Assembly (NCBI GenBank): GCA_963723595.1
Contig: CAVRRQ010000014.1
Location: 124,001-188,000, forward strand
Length of the DNA stretch: 64,000 nucleotides
Source: RYN-230 sp963723595
GTDB lineage: Bacteria > Actinomycetota > Actinomycetes > Streptosporangiales > Streptosporangiaceae
Direction: 5' to 3'
In this document: positions 49,486-58,865 of the stretch, piece after piece
How positions within the stretch are numbered: the first letter of the stretch is position 1
Layout of the letters: the number at the start of each line of letters is the position of its first letter
Made by a program: the position numbers and the translations under genes
Notes under the pieces: model-generated
Told to the model about the DNA's origin: nothing
Database searches by the model: none
The model's input: only the letters and a program-made list of their open reading frames with translations

Positions 49486-50531
49486 GCGCACTGAGCACCC
49501 CCGGTTCTACCACCCCTGCGGCGTATCGCGGCCGGGGACGCGGCGGCGCGCGCCTGGCCGACCTGATCTGGCTCACCTGGCGTCAGCACCGCGCGGTCAT
49601 CGTCGCGGGCCTGGCAGTCGCCGGGGTGGTCACCGGTTCCATGCTCTACGTCGCTGCGCGCATCGCGACGATCAACCAGGAGTGCAAGAACACGGCCTGC
49701 CCGCCCGGCTCGGCCCAGGCCGCGCCCCTCACAGGCCTCTTCGGACTCACCAATCTGTCGCTCTACCTCATCATCATCGTGCTGTTCCTGCCGTTGCTGA
49801 CCGGCGTGTTCATCGGCGCCCCGCTACTGGCCCGCGAACACGAGCAGCGCACCCTGCTGCTGGCCTGGAGCCAGGACATCACCCCGCAGCGCTGGCTGTG
49901 GACCAAGTTCGCGCTGCTCGGCGTCCTGACCGCAGCGGCGGGAGCGGCGGTGTCCGCCGCTGCCGGGCACCTGGCCCACATGGTGAGCATCGCGACCGGG
50001 AAGAGCTTGTTCTCCCTGGGCTCCGGCGCCGGGTTCCTGGTCACCGGCATGCTGCCGCTGGCGGTGCAGACCGTGGCGTGGCTCGCCGTCGGCGTGGCGC
50101 TGGGCGCCGCGTACCGCCGCACCCTGCCCGCCATCTTCACCGCGCTCACCGGGTACATCGCCGTCCTCTTCCTTGTCGTGTGGCGGTATCCGTCCCTCAT
50201 GACGCCGCTGACAGCCGTGGTCCCCTTCAGCGGCAACCAGGACTTTACCTCCCGGCTGGGCGCCAACATCCTGGTCATCTACCGGGGCATGAACACGATC
50301 TACGACGCGTCCGGCCACGCCATGAACCGCGCCGCCGTGCAGTCGCTGTGCCCGTCAGGGGGCAGCGACTGCATGGCGCAACACCACCTTATGGAAGCCT
50401 TGCGTTACCAGCCAGGGAGCCGGATTCCCGACTTCCACCTCCTCCTGGCCTGCGGCTATTTCGCCCTCGGCGCGATCGCCGTCGCCGTCGTGTGGTGGCT
50501 GGCCCGGCGCACCAGCCTGAGCGCTGGCTAA
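49482..50531 (+). CDS. ABC transporter permease (GntR-linked)
   Basis: 349 residues with a cytoplasmic start (RLADLIWLTWRQHRAVIVAG) and six predicted helices, including LYLIIIVLFLPLLTGVFIGAPLLAREHEQ (ABC-2 type), MLPLAVQTVAWLAVGVALG and GYIAVLFLVVWRYP. A large external loop has two Cys (SLCPSGGSDCMAQHH). It is the membrane half of the exporter encoded with the ATPase at 48571. The start overlaps the ATPase stop. Confidence 0.88.
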   Translation: MSALSTPGSTTPAAYRGRGRGGARLADLIWLTWRQHRAVIVAGLAVAGVVTGSMLYVAARIATINQECKNTACPPGSAQAAPLTGLFGLTNLSLYLIIIVLFLPLLTGVFIGAPLLAREHEQRTLLLAWSQDITPQRWLWTKFALLGVLTAAAGAAVSAAAGHLAHMVSIATGKSLFSLGSGAGFLVTGMLPLAVQTVAWLAVGVALGAAYRRTLPAIFTALTGYIAVLFLVVWRYPSLMTPLTAVVPFSGNQDFTSRLGANILVIYRGMNTIYDASGHAMNRAAVQSLCPSGGSDCMAQHHLMEALRYQPGSRIPDFHLLLACGYFALGAIAVAVVWWLARRTSLSAG

Positions 50532-50804
50532 CGAACCCAAACCTTGATCCCAGCCCGAGCCCGGCAATCGAGCTCGCCTGGCATAGCGCAGTAGCTTGAG
50601 GACCAAGGAACCGCCACCTGCCGGAAGCCCTCAGAGCTGCGAAGGCGAATACGACACAGTTGGATTCGGCAGTGCACCAGTATGCCTGTCACCTATGTGC
50701 TGAGGCCGCGGTGCTCTGCGCGCGTACACGTACGCTGGTGGAGGCTTTCCAGGTGCCGGAACTCAGGCGAGTGGCCGGTGTCGGCGTCTCGGGTTGTCCG
50801 GCAA

Positions 50805-50841
50805 TGAGGTTTTCTTAGCGACTTTCAGCTGATCATCTTGT
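50805..50841. repeat. IS terminal inverted repeat, left
   Basis: The 21 bases 50805–50825 (TGAGGTTTTCTTAGCG …) match the reverse complement of 54275–54295 with one mismatch. The match continues with TGATCATCTTGT (50830–50841) versus ACAAGATGATCA (54260–54271). It overlaps the transposase stop codon. Confidence 0.75.
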
Positions 50842-51646
50842 GCTCGAATTGCGTGAGGACGAGGACTGACTTGGCGATGTCGCAGATCTGTGATGGGTCG
50901 GCGGAGACGTGGCGGATGGCGCGCCATCGCTGGGACATGAGGGCGAAGGCGCGTTCTCCCTGGTAGCGGGCTCCGCGGAGCAGCATGTTGCGGGTTTTCG
51001 TGTTGATGTCGAGTTCGCCGTTGCGGGGTTTTTTCACGGGCACGAGGACTCCGGCGCCAGCGCCTTCGTAGCCGGAGTCGGCGAGGATCGGGACCTTTTT
51101 CAGGTAGGGGCGGCCCTCGGGGAGGACGAGCTGGCGGGCGGCGGTGATGTCGTGGGTGCTGCCGGGCAGCGCGGCGGAGACCCACGGCGGGATGCCGGAG
51201 GGACCGGTGAGGGCCTGGACGAGGCCGGCGTGGTGGTGCGCCTTCCCCGAGTACCATTTGTCTATTTCTGTGCCCTTCTCGCTGGTTTTCTTGTCAGAGC
51301 AGCGGTCGGAGGCGATGAGGGTGCCGTCGAGGATCAGGTAGGGAAGTCCCTGGTCAGCGGCTTTCTCCAGGGTGTCGTGCAGGGTGGGGGGCCAGTGCCC
51401 TGAGGACTTCGACGCCCTCGTCCTTGTCCGGTAGGCGGCGGCCTGCGAGATCCCGAAGCCCTGGCCGAGGCGGGAGAGGCCCGGCCTGTCGCGGAACCAG
51501 GCGAGGATGAAGACGGCCTGCTGGTAGCAGGTCAGGGCGCGGGTTCCGTTCCTGGTGCCGAGTTCCTTCCGGCGTTTCCTCAGGAGGTTCGAAACCTTGA
51601 TCACGAGTTGGAGTGGGACGTCAAGAGTGACACGATAGGTGATCAC
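50825..51646 (-). mobile_element. IS5-type (HARBI1-like DDE) transposase
   Basis: 273 residues from GTG 51646 (ITYRVTLDVPLQLVIKVSN). The N-terminal HTH part has CYQQAVFILAWFRDRPGLSR and FGISQAAAYR. The catalytic domain reads ILDGTLIASDRCS (first Asp), WYSGKAHHHAG, ADSGYEGAG (second Asp) and ARYQGERAFALMSQRW (Glu). About 13 residues (near 51391–51425) are out of frame between a missing base and an extra C that compensate each other. Terminal repeats lie at 50805 and, far away, 54295. Other in-frame starts exist up to 51691. Confidence 0.87.
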
Positions 51647-51683
51647 GCGGAGCCTTCGCAGGGGCGGGAGCGTTGCCTGCGGC

Positions 51684-52460
51684 TTATGCATCTCGCCAGG
51701 CGAGGATCAGCGCGCCCAGGACCATGGCGATGGCTGCGTAGATGGCGAGCATTCCGAGTCCGCTCCAGGCTGACAGCCAGCATGACGCCGCGCCGGGGCG
51801 GCATAGCGGCGTCGTAGCGCTGAGCGAGTGGCTGACTATGTAAATCGGCAGGTAGGGCCGGATAGCGAGGTTCAGCGGCCCGCCGGCGCAGACGATTCCG
51901 ACTACCACGGTGATCGCCGCGGCGGTGTGCCGGATGATCGCTCCGAGGCCGAGTCCGAACAGGCCGATCAGGCTGAGGCTGGCTCCGGTGAGTACGATCG
52001 CCCGCAGGACACCGGGCTGGCTGAGGGCTGGCGCGGTGATGCCGTGGCGCAGGGTCATGCAGCCTGCGAAGAAGGACAGAAATGCTGCTGCCTCGCCGGT
52101 GATCAGCGCCACCGCACCAACGACCGCGGCCTTGGCCGCCAGGACCCTGAGCCGGCGTGGCGCGGCGGCGAATGTGGCGCGGATGGTCCCGGAGGTGTAC
52201 TCGCTGGTCATGGCCAGTACGCCGACTACCCCGATGAGCAGCACGCCGATGAGCATGCCGACCAGCGTGTTGCCGACGAACATGCCGCCGCTTGTCGTGC
52301 TGCTGCTGCCTGTTGCGAGGGCGATGCCCGCTGACGCGGCGACGGCAATGGCCAGGGTGAGCCAGGTGGAGCGCAGGCTGCGCAGCTTGATCCATTCCAT
52401 CCGGGCCAGCTGCCGGAATCGGTATCTGCCGGGTGGCTGGTGGCTGGCGTGGGCGGTCAT
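51684..52460 (-). CDS. ABC-2 type permease (MerR-linked)
   Basis: 258 residues: a cytoplasmic start FRQLARMEWIKLRSLRSTWL, then six helices (LTLAIAVAASAGIAL, LIGVLLIGVVGVLAMTSEYTSGTI, ALITGEAAAFLSFFAG, IGLFGLGLGAIIRHTAAAI). The motif SEYTSGTIRATFAAAPRRLRVL is typical of ABC-2 exporters with a NatA-like partner. It overlaps the ATPase gene by 4 bases. It forms the membrane part of the exporter inside the IS-flanked module. Confidence 0.88.
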   Translation of the reverse strand: MTAHASHQPPGRYRFRQLARMEWIKLRSLRSTWLTLAIAVAASAGIALATGSSSTTSGGMFVGNTLVGMLIGVLLIGVVGVLAMTSEYTSGTIRATFAAAPRRLRVLAAKAAVVGAVALITGEAAAFLSFFAGCMTLRHGITAPALSQPGVLRAIVLTGASLSLIGLFGLGLGAIIRHTAAAITVVVGIVCAGGPLNLAIRPYLPIYIVSHSLSATTPLCRPGAASCWLSAWSGLGMLAIYAAIAMVLGALILAWRDA

Positions 52461-53183
52461 GACATGTTCCTTGCCTGGTACTGGGCACTATCGCCGGTGA
52501 GTTGCAGGAAGGCCTCTTCGAGGCTGGGGGCCCGGCTGGACAGCTCAGCCGCCGTGGTGTCGGCCAGGAGCCGTCCCTGGCCGATCACGACCAGCCGGTC
52601 GGCCATCAGGGCCATTTCGCTGATCAGGTGGCTGGAGACCAGGACTGCCCGGCCTTCGGCGGCCAGTGACCGGAGCAGGCCGCGTATCCAGCGGATTCCC
52701 TCCGGGTCCAGGCCGTTCACCGGCTCGTCGAGCAGCAGCACGGCCGGGTCTCCCAGCAGCGCCGCGGCGATGCCGAGACGCTGCGCCATGCCGAGCGAGA
52801 ACTTCCCGGCCCGTTTGCGCGCCACGGATCCCAGTCCGGCTATCTCCAGGACCTCGGCGACCCTGGACTGGCTGATGGAGTTGCTGGCCGCCAGCGCGGC
52901 CAGGTGCGCGCGGGCAGACCGGCCCGGGTGGAAGGCCCTGGATTCCAGCAGTGCCTCCGGCCTCGCGCAGCGGCCAGCGAAGTTGACGGTAGGCCTGGCC
53001 GCCGATGCGGGCGTGCCCGGCGTCCGGGGCGTCCAGGCCGAGGATCATGCGCATGGTGGTGGACTTGCCTGATCCGTTCAGGCCCAGGAAACCGGTCACG
53101 GCACCCGGTGGCACGTCGAAGCTGAGCCGGTCGACAGCGACCGTTGAGCCGTAGCGCTTGGTCAGCCCGCGGACCTCGATCAC
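52457..53183 (-). pseudogene. ABC transporter ATP-binding protein (MerR-linked), frameshifted
   Basis: GTG 53183 starts IEVRGLTKRYGSTVAVDRL with Walker A GLNGSGKST. After QLRWPLREAG (near 52957) one indel shifts the frame; corrected it continues ALLESRAFHPGRSARAHLAA, signature FSLGMAQRLGIAAAL, Walker B VLLLDEPVNGLDP and H-loop SSHLISEMA. The full product would be about 241 residues. It overlaps the MerR stop (GTGA) and the permease start. Confidence 0.87.
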
Positions 53184-54097
53184 CGGCCTGCCTCCTTTCG
53201 GCCCTGGCTCGCGCGCAGCGCGGCGGCCAGCCATTCAAGGGCGCGCTGCACCGACGGGAACGGGCCGCGGCCGCTGATGACGGCCGTCAGCTCCCAGTAA
53301 CGTTCGATCCGGGGATCAGTGGCGGCTTCCAGCTGAGCCAGCAACTCAGCACGGCGCTGGCCGCCGGGGGTGCCCGCCAGGATCTGCGCCACGATCCGGG
53401 CCGCTTCGGCAGACTCAGGCGGCACTCCCCGCTGACAGGCCGCTTCGGCCTCGTCCTGCGCCCGCTCGACGTCGACCAGCCAGCGGCCGGACTGGATCTG
53501 GACGCCGATGCCAGCGACCTGCCGGACCTGCTCGCGGAAACCCCTGTCTGCTACCAGCTCAGCGAGATCGACCCAGGCCTCGACCTGCTCGGCCGAAGGA
53601 TCGTCCGGCAGATCCGGCGCCGCGGCCCAGCGCGCAAACCTCGCCGGGCTGGGATCCAGCCCGCGGAAAACCTCCGCCGTGAAGTCATCGATGATCTGGC
53701 GCCGCTCGGCCGCGGACAGGCGCGCCAGTTTGTTGATCATGCCCATCTCCTCGCCGTCGGCAGAGCGCTTCACCACGGCGGCCACGACTGCCCGGCGCAG
53801 CCGCAGGGCCCGGATCTCGGTGTCCAGCGCCTCCAGGTGGATAGCGGCCACCTCCGCGGCGGTGACCTGGCCGCCCAGTACGCGCCGGACATTGGCCAGG
53901 CTCACGCCCAGCTCTCGCAAGGTCGTCACCAGTTCCAGCCGGGCCACGCACGCCGCGTCGTACAGCCTGCGATCGCCGTCAGTCCGCGAGGCCGGCGGCA
54001 CCAGCCCGCTATCCGACCAGAACCGGATAGTGCGCACCGGCACTCCGGCACGTCTGGCCAGCTCACCGATCGTCAGAAGAGGTCCGTCGTTCTCCAT
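53180..54097 (-). CDS. MerR-family regulator
   Basis: 305 residues from ATG 54097. The N-terminal MerR winged helix reads LLTIGELARRAGVPVRTIRFW and SGLVPPASRTDGDRRLYDAA. It is followed by a dimer helix (VARLELVTTLRELGVSLANV) and a long C-terminal ligand or sensor domain of unknown specificity. It is first gene of the MerR–ATPase–permease operon. A perfect palindrome CTCCAGTAACTGGAG lies 17 bases upstream of the start and is the likely operator. No metal-binding Cys cluster is seen, so a multidrug-type ligand is more likely than a metal. Confidence 0.9.
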   Translation of the reverse strand: MENDGPLLTIGELARRAGVPVRTIRFWSDSGLVPPASRTDGDRRLYDAACVARLELVTTLRELGVSLANVRRVLGGQVTAAEVAAIHLEALDTEIRALRLRRAVVAAVVKRSADGEEMGMINKLARLSAAERRQIIDDFTAEVFRGLDPSPARFARWAAAPDLPDDPSAEQVEAWVDLAELVADRGFREQVRQVAGIGVQIQSGRWLVDVERAQDEAEAACQRGVPPESAEAARIVAQILAGTPGGQRRAELLAQLEAATDPRIERYWELTAVISGRGPFPSVQRALEWLAAALRASQGRKEAGR

Positions 54098-54113
54098 GGC
54101 GTCAGTCTGGCTC

Positions 54114-54128
54114 CTCCAGTAACTGGAG
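54114..54128. promoter_or_regulatory. MerR operator palindrome
   Basis: CTCCAGTAACTGGAG is a 15-bp perfect palindrome upstream of the MerR gene. On the minus strand it sits between a TTGCTT-like −35 and the start region, the usual place for MerR control of a long-spacer promoter. Confidence 0.7.
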
Positions 54129-54229
54129 AAGCAAATCCCCAGCACCCGGTAGCCGCGGTCCAGGGAATCCAGCAGGCAGCCCATCCGCGAGGACGTAATC
54201 GGCAGCACCCGGACCTGCCGGCCGGCGAC

Positions 54230-54295
54230 AGCGCGCCTCCGCCCTAGTCCAATACCCGTACAAGATGATCACGTAAAGTCGCTGAGAAAACCTCA
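54230..54295 (+). mobile_element. Remnant of a second IS copy with inverted terminal repeat
   Basis: On the plus strand codons read SALVQYPYKMIT then stop, like the C-terminus QFEHKMIS of the transposase at 50825. The 21 bases at 54275–54295 match the left terminal repeat inverted, with one mismatch. Only the 3' end of this copy remains. With the left IS it brackets the MerR–ABC operon. Confidence 0.65.
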
Positions 54296-54521
54296 ATGTG
54301 TTCTGAGATTAGACCTGATGAACATGGGCTGCGCCAGCGAACGGTTATTAGGAAATAAGCCGTGTTGATTTAAGTTCCTCTTAGTTCACCAATCTTCGGT
54401 GCTTTCTCGTCATGCCGCGGGGAATGCGATAGCGCGCGGGGGGGTCATTCGCGTAGCCTAGTCCGCGAGCGAGGTTCCCGGGTGGGCTGGCTTTATGGTG
54501 ACCGTGCCGGAGCTGGCGGGA
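54296..54521. other. AT-richer gap after the IS remnant
   Basis: No gene seen. Bases 54300–54420 are clearly lower in GC than the surroundings (for example TTATTAGGAAATAAGCC and TGTTGATTTAAG), which suggests foreign DNA adjoining the IS junction. Confidence 0.45.
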
Positions 54522-55778
54522 TCAGATTCCAGCGACGGTGCTGCGGCGTTCGAGGATGGTGACGTCGCGCCAGCGGCCGTGATGACGGCCGATGCGCTGG
54601 CGGGTGCCGACGCGGCGGAATCCGGCTCGCTGGTGGAGTCGGAGGCTGGGGGTGTTTTCGGGGAAGATTCCGGTCTGGATGGTCCAGATTCCGGTCGGCT
54701 TCAGTCGAGCCGGTGAAGGCATCGAGCAGCGCGGCCCCGATGCCTTGCCCGCGTGCGTCCGGGTGCACGTAGATCGAGTGCTCGATGACGCCGCGGTACA
54801 CCGGCCGCGGTGACACGGCGCTGGCGGCAATCCAGCCGAGCACCTCTCCGGTGACGGCCGCGGCCACATGCCGGTGCAGGGACAGTTTCCCGTGGTCGAA
54901 GGCGTCCCAGGCAGGGGCGGTGGTCTCGAAGCTGGCGTCTCCGTTGTCCAGCCCGGCCTGGTAGATGGCGAGCACCTGGTCAGCGTCGCAGGGCCTCATA
55001 GGCCGGATGAGGATCCCGGGAGGTGCGGCCGGCCGGGCGGCCTGGATGATGGCTGAGCGCAGGCCCGGCTCAGTGTCCTGCGTGGCGGTGATCTGGATGC
55101 TGGTGAACCCGCTGGCCAGCAGCAGGGCCCGGTACCCAGCGGCGGTGACGGTCCCGGTGGTACAGCCAGTCCGCTGCTCGGCTTCGGCCCGCTGTGCGGG
55201 GTCGAGGCCGTCGTCGGCGATGACGTCGCTTATGCCGAGTCGGCCGCCTGGGCGCAGCACCCGGAACGTTTCGGCCAGGACGCTGGGCTTGTCGGCGGAC
55301 AGGTTGATCACGCAGTTGGAGATGACGACGTCGACGTGCCCGTCGGGGAGTGGGATGTCCTCGATGTGGCCGTGCAGGAACTTCGCGTTGGTCACTCCAG
55401 CCTGGGTGCTGTTCTCGCGAGCCAGGATGATCATGTCCGGGGAGCCGTCCAGGCCATAGGCTTTCCGCCGGGGGCGACGCGGCGGGCGGACAGCAGCACG
55501 TCGATCCCGCCGCCGGAACCGAGGTCCAGCACGGTTTCTCCTGGGCGCAGCTGGGCGATGGCGACGGGGTTGCCGCAGCCGAGGCTGGCCCGCAGCGCAC
55601 CCTCGGGCAGTTCGCCGGTGTCGCCGTATCCGGCGGCGCCGAAGCATCCGGCTGCGAAGGGGCCGGGATCACAATCGGTGATCTGCTGCCCGGCGCGTTC
55701 GGCCCGGGCGAGGCCCGAGTACCGGGCGGTGACGGCCGTCCGGATCTGCTCGGGATCGGGGGTATGACCGGGTGCCAT
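54522..55778 (-). pseudogene. arsM: ArsM–ArsN fusion: arsenite methyltransferase plus GNAT acetyltransferase, two frameshifts
   Basis: ATG 55778 starts an ArsM-type domain: TAVTARYSGLARAERAGQQI, SAM motif VLDLGSGGGIDVLLSA, and hallmark ISNCVINLSADK with Cys. After about residue 265 a GNAT domain follows: ILIRPMRPCDADQVLAIYQAG, IYVHPDARGQGIGAALLDAF, GIWTIQTGIFPENTPSLRLH, GRWRDVTILERRS. The latter is of the phosphinothricin/arsinothricin acetyltransferase (PAT/ArsN) type. Slips near 55461 and 54712 break the frame. The corrected protein is about 418 residues. It would methylate As(III) and acetylate an arsenic- or phosphorus-containing antibiotic; the second activity is inferred. Confidence 0.83.
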
Positions 55779-55798
55779 GGATTCCTCCGTGAGGCGGG

Positions 55799-56134
55799 TC
55801 AGCGCGCGGCGGCCGGCGGCGCGGGTGAGGGCCGCCCCATGACCAGGTCCGCGGCGGTGGGGAAGCATTCCACGCAGTTGCCGTTGATCCGGTACAGCCG
55901 GACGGTGCCGTGGTCCTCGGCGAGGACGAACCCGATCGCGGCGAGCTGCTTGAGGTGGGCCGACACGGTGGACTGCCCCACGGTCACCGCCGCGACGATC
56001 TGCCCGACGGTCATCGGCTCACCCACGCGGGCCAGCAGCGACACGAGCTGCACTCGGGTACCGTCGGCCAACGCCTTGAACCAGGACGCATAGGTCTCGG
56101 CGTCTGCACGGTCGAGCGGCTCTGCACTCTTCAT
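55799..56134 (-). CDS. arsR: ArsR-family regulator 1
   Basis: 111 residues. The winged helix reads YASWFKALADGTRVQLVSLL and VGQSTVSAHLKQLAAIGFVL. The C-terminal NGNCVECFPTAADLVMG carries a Cys pair at the dimer edge, likely the metalloid site. It lies 20 bases upstream of the ArsM–ArsN gene on the same strand, so it probably represses that operon. An inverted repeat overlaps its start codon (56129–56159). Confidence 0.9.
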   Translation of the reverse strand: MKSAEPLDRADAETYASWFKALADGTRVQLVSLLARVGEPMTVGQIVAAVTVGQSTVSAHLKQLAAIGFVLAEDHGTVRLYRINGNCVECFPTAADLVMGRPSPAPPAAAR

Positions 56135-56159
56135 CGTTAATCGACGATAAGCGATGAAG
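56129..56159. promoter_or_regulatory. Inverted repeat over the arsR1 start codon
   Basis: CTTCATCG (56129–56136) and CGATGAAG (56152–56159) are perfect 8-bp arms with 15 bases between. The ATG of arsR1 lies within the first arm. It is a likely ArsR operator, and its place suggests a leaderless or very short-leader transcript. Confidence 0.65.
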
Positions 56160-56204
56160 GTGTCCAGCGCAATGGATGAACGCCCGGCGCTCAGCCCGGG
56201 AGAG

Positions 56205-56628
56205 TCAGGCCGGGGAAGCAGCCGGGGAGCCGATCAGGGCACCGAGGCCGGCCAGGGCCTGGGCGCGGGCCCGGTAGTAGACCCAGACGCCGCGCTTCTC
56301 GCGGTCCAGCAGGCCGCTCTCGTGCAGCACCTTGAGGTGGTGGCTGATGGTCGGCTGGGACAGGTCGAAGGCATCAGTCAGGTCGCACACGCAGGCCTCG
56401 CCGCCGGGGTGGGAGGCGACCAAGGACATCAGCCGGAGCCGGACCGGGTCGGCGAGCGCCTTGAGCAGCGGCGCGACCTGCTCGGCCTGCTCAGCCGAAA
56501 GTGCCCCTGGGACAGCGGAGAGCAGCACGCCACCGGGTCGCCCTGCCCGGCGGGCAGGAGCAGCTGCGACCCGGGGTCGCAGCACGCGGCCGTCTCGGCG
56601 GGCTGAGCAGCAGATCAGACTTCGGCAT
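56205..56628 (-). CDS. arsR: ArsR-family regulator 2 with a Cys-rich N-terminus, frameshifts in the N-terminal part
   Basis: The core, intact from 56585 downstream, reads SAEQAEQVAPLLKALADPVR, ACVCDLTDAFDLSQPTISHH and LLDREKRGVWVYYRARAQAL. CVCDL is the classic As(III) cysteine motif of ArsR. From ATG 56628 the start MPKSDLLLS slips twice; with two added bases it reads AETAACCDPGSQLLL and GDPVACCS, CC pairs typical of actinobacterial ArsR. It diverges from arsI (56722) and probably controls it through the 93-base gap. Confidence 0.83.
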
Positions 56629-56721
56629 ACGTCTATATTGACAGATCCCGATGTCCCATGGCAAGCTCAGCCTCAGCGCAAGACATAGATGCTCATCGAA
56701 GTCTTACTCCTGGAGGTTCCC

Positions 56722-57192
56722 ATGTCCCGCCTGCAACTCGCCCTCAACGTCAACGACATCGACGAAGCGGTCGCGTTCTACAGCAAGCTGTTCGGCACCG
56801 GGCCGGCGAAGACCCGGCCCGGGTACGCCAACTTCGCCATCGCCGAGCCGCCGCTCAAGCTCGTCCTGATGGAGAACCCCGGCCAGGGCGGCACCCTCAA
56901 CCACCTCGGTATCGAGGTCCCCGACATCGACGCCGTGGACGAGGTGCAGGCCCGGCTGACCGGGACCGGCGTGGCCTCGGTCGATGAGCGGGACACGACC
57001 TGCTGCTACGCCCGGCAGGACAAGTTCTGGGTCGAGGGGGTACCGGACGGCGCGTCCTGGGAGGTCTACACGGTTCTGGAAGACAGCCAGACGTTCTTCA
57101 GCAAGGAGGAGAACGGCCCGGCCTGCTGCGGCGGTGACGCCAGCGCGGAGCGGTTTGCGGGCCCGGCTGCGGCCGGGCCCAAGTGCTGCTAG
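56722..57192 (+). CDS. arsI: ArsI/CadI-type dioxygenase, C–As lyase
   Basis: ArsI cleaves methyl- or aryl-arsenic bonds with Fe(II) and O2. The 156 residues form a vicinal-oxygen-chelate fold: SRLQLALNVNDIDEAVAFYS, NHLGIEVPDIDAVDEVQARL and WEVYTVLEDSQTF, with the metal His/Glu positions. CC pairs occur at DTTCCYARQDKFW, the substrate As(III) site, and in the tail (ACCGGD, KCC). ATG 56722 follows GGAGG. It is divergent from arsR2. CadI-type cadmium-induced proteins are similar, but the ars context favours ArsI. Confidence 0.88.
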   Translation: MSRLQLALNVNDIDEAVAFYSKLFGTGPAKTRPGYANFAIAEPPLKLVLMENPGQGGTLNHLGIEVPDIDAVDEVQARLTGTGVASVDERDTTCCYARQDKFWVEGVPDGASWEVYTVLEDSQTFFSKEENGPACCGGDASAERFAGPAAAGPKCC

Positions 57193-57328
57193 CTGGCCGC
57201 CACCCATGAGGTGCCTAGCTGCTGCCTGACCAGGGAAAGAGCCTTTGATGCTCGGGCCCCGGCGGGCATGCCCGCCGGGGCCCGCGGGCTGGGCCGTGTC
57301 CAACTCTTGCCGTGGATGGAGTGGTCCT

Positions 57329-58622
57329 ATGGCGACGAGCATGACAGGTGTACGGCCGGCCGGGCGCAGGCCGGTGCGCCGCCGTGATTGCCCGGGCTGG
57401 CGGATGGTCTGGGCCCTGGCGGTCACCGAGACCATCTCCTACGGCGTCCTGTACTACTCTTTCGCAGCGTTCTTGCTGCCGATGCAGCACAGCCTGGGAT
57501 ACGGCCAGGCCACTCTGACCGGGGCATTCTCACTCAGCGTGCTGCTGACCGGGGCGGGCGCGATCCCGGCCGGGGCGTGGCTGGACTGCTGCGGCGCGCG
57601 GGGCCTGATGACCGCCGGGTCGCTGTTCGCCGCCGGGTGCGTGCTGCTGTGGGCACAGCCCGGCAGTGTCTTAGGGCTGTACCTGGCCTTCGCGGGGATC
57701 GGTGTGACGGGCGCGGCGGTGCTGTATGAGCCTGCGTTCGCCACCGTCAACGCCTACTTCCACGTCCAGCGGCGCCACGCGCTGCTGACCCTGACCATGG
57801 TCGCCGGGCTGGCCTCGACGATCTTCCTGCCCGGGGCTGCACTGCTGATCAGCCCGCTCGGCTGGCGCCATGCCCTGCTCATCCTGCCGGGGTGCAGGCC
57901 GCCACGGTCATCCCGCATGCGCTGCTGCTGCGCCGGCGCCCGGCCGACCACGGCTGGCAGCGCGACGGCGTCCCCGGGCCGCGGGCAGACTCATGCGCGC
58001 CTGCGCCTGCGGTGCTGCCAGACCCTACGGAGAGGGCGGAACTCGCGGCGGCGGTCCGGTCGCGGCCGGTAATGCTGCTCACCGCGGGTGCCGTGCTGGG
58101 CAGTGCCGCGATCGCTGCCGTGGCCGTGCTACTGCTGGCCTACCTGCGCCTGGACGGCTACAGCCTCGGCGTCGCGGCGGTGGCTGCGGGCGCGCTGGGA
58201 GTGGTCCAGTTCGCCGGCCGGATCGTGCTCAGGGTCTCCGCCCACCGCCTGCCCGCAGCCACCGCGGCGGCGCTGCTGCTCGGCGGCCAGGCCACCGGCG
58301 TCGCCGCGCTGCTGCTGATCAGCGGTCCTGCCGGGGTCGTCCTGTTCGTGGTCTTGTTCGGCGCGGGCTTCGGCGTCCTCAGCATCGCCCGGCCGGACCT
58401 CCTTGCCCGCTATGTCCCGCGCCACCTGTATGCGCGGCTGAGCGGCGTCCAGGCCTGCTCGTGATCACCGGCGAGGCAGCCGGGCCAACCGCCGCAGCGG
58501 CCCTGCGCGCCGCCACCGGCAGCTACACGCCCGTGTTCCTCGCCGTCGCCGCATGCTCGCTCAGCGCCGCGCTGCTGCTCCTGGCGGCCGACCGCGCCCA
58601 CCGCCAGACGGCAGCCACCTAG
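57329..58622 (+). pseudogene. MFS transporter in the ars cluster, two frameshifts
   Basis: ATG 57329 leads into twelve-helix-type MFS sequence: WALAVTETISYGVLYYSFAA, GAIPAGAWLDCCGARGLMTA (the loop 2–3 signature), YHVQRR-like NAYFHVQRRHALLTL. Slips near 57890 and 58457 separate three parts. The middle part has LGSAAIAAVAVLLLAYLRLD and FGAGFGVLSIARPDLLAR; the last ends LAADRAHRQTAAT. The corrected protein is about 430 residues. MFS exporters beside arsI and arsR often export organoarsenicals; that role is inferred. Confidence 0.8.
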
Positions 58623-58819
58623 CAGGCGGACCGCGAGGGCAGCGCGGACATGCGTTCCAGCGCAGCGGCCACGAGCGCGTAGCAGACCCCGGTGCCGCGC
58701 CGCCTGGAGCCAATGATCCCGGCCTCGCGCAGCACCTTCAGATGATGGCTGATGGTGGGCAGCGTCAGGTCGAACGCGGCGGCCAGGTCGCAGACGCACA
58801 CCTCACCACCCTGCCTCAC
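58619..58819 (-). pseudogene. ArsR-family regulator 3, N-terminally truncated
   Basis: 66 residues with an ArsR core: EVCVCDLAAAFDLTLPTISH and LKVLREAGIIGSRRRGTGVC, including the CVCDL motif. The first two helices (LADPTRLRLL block) are absent. The 46 bases upstream contain no such sequence before the next gene, so it is probably a remnant. Its stop overlaps the MFS stop region on the opposite strand by 4 bases. Confidence 0.72.
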
Positions 58820-58865
58820 AGAATCGCCCGCCAGGGTGGGGACAGCGCCCGGCCAACATGCCGGG

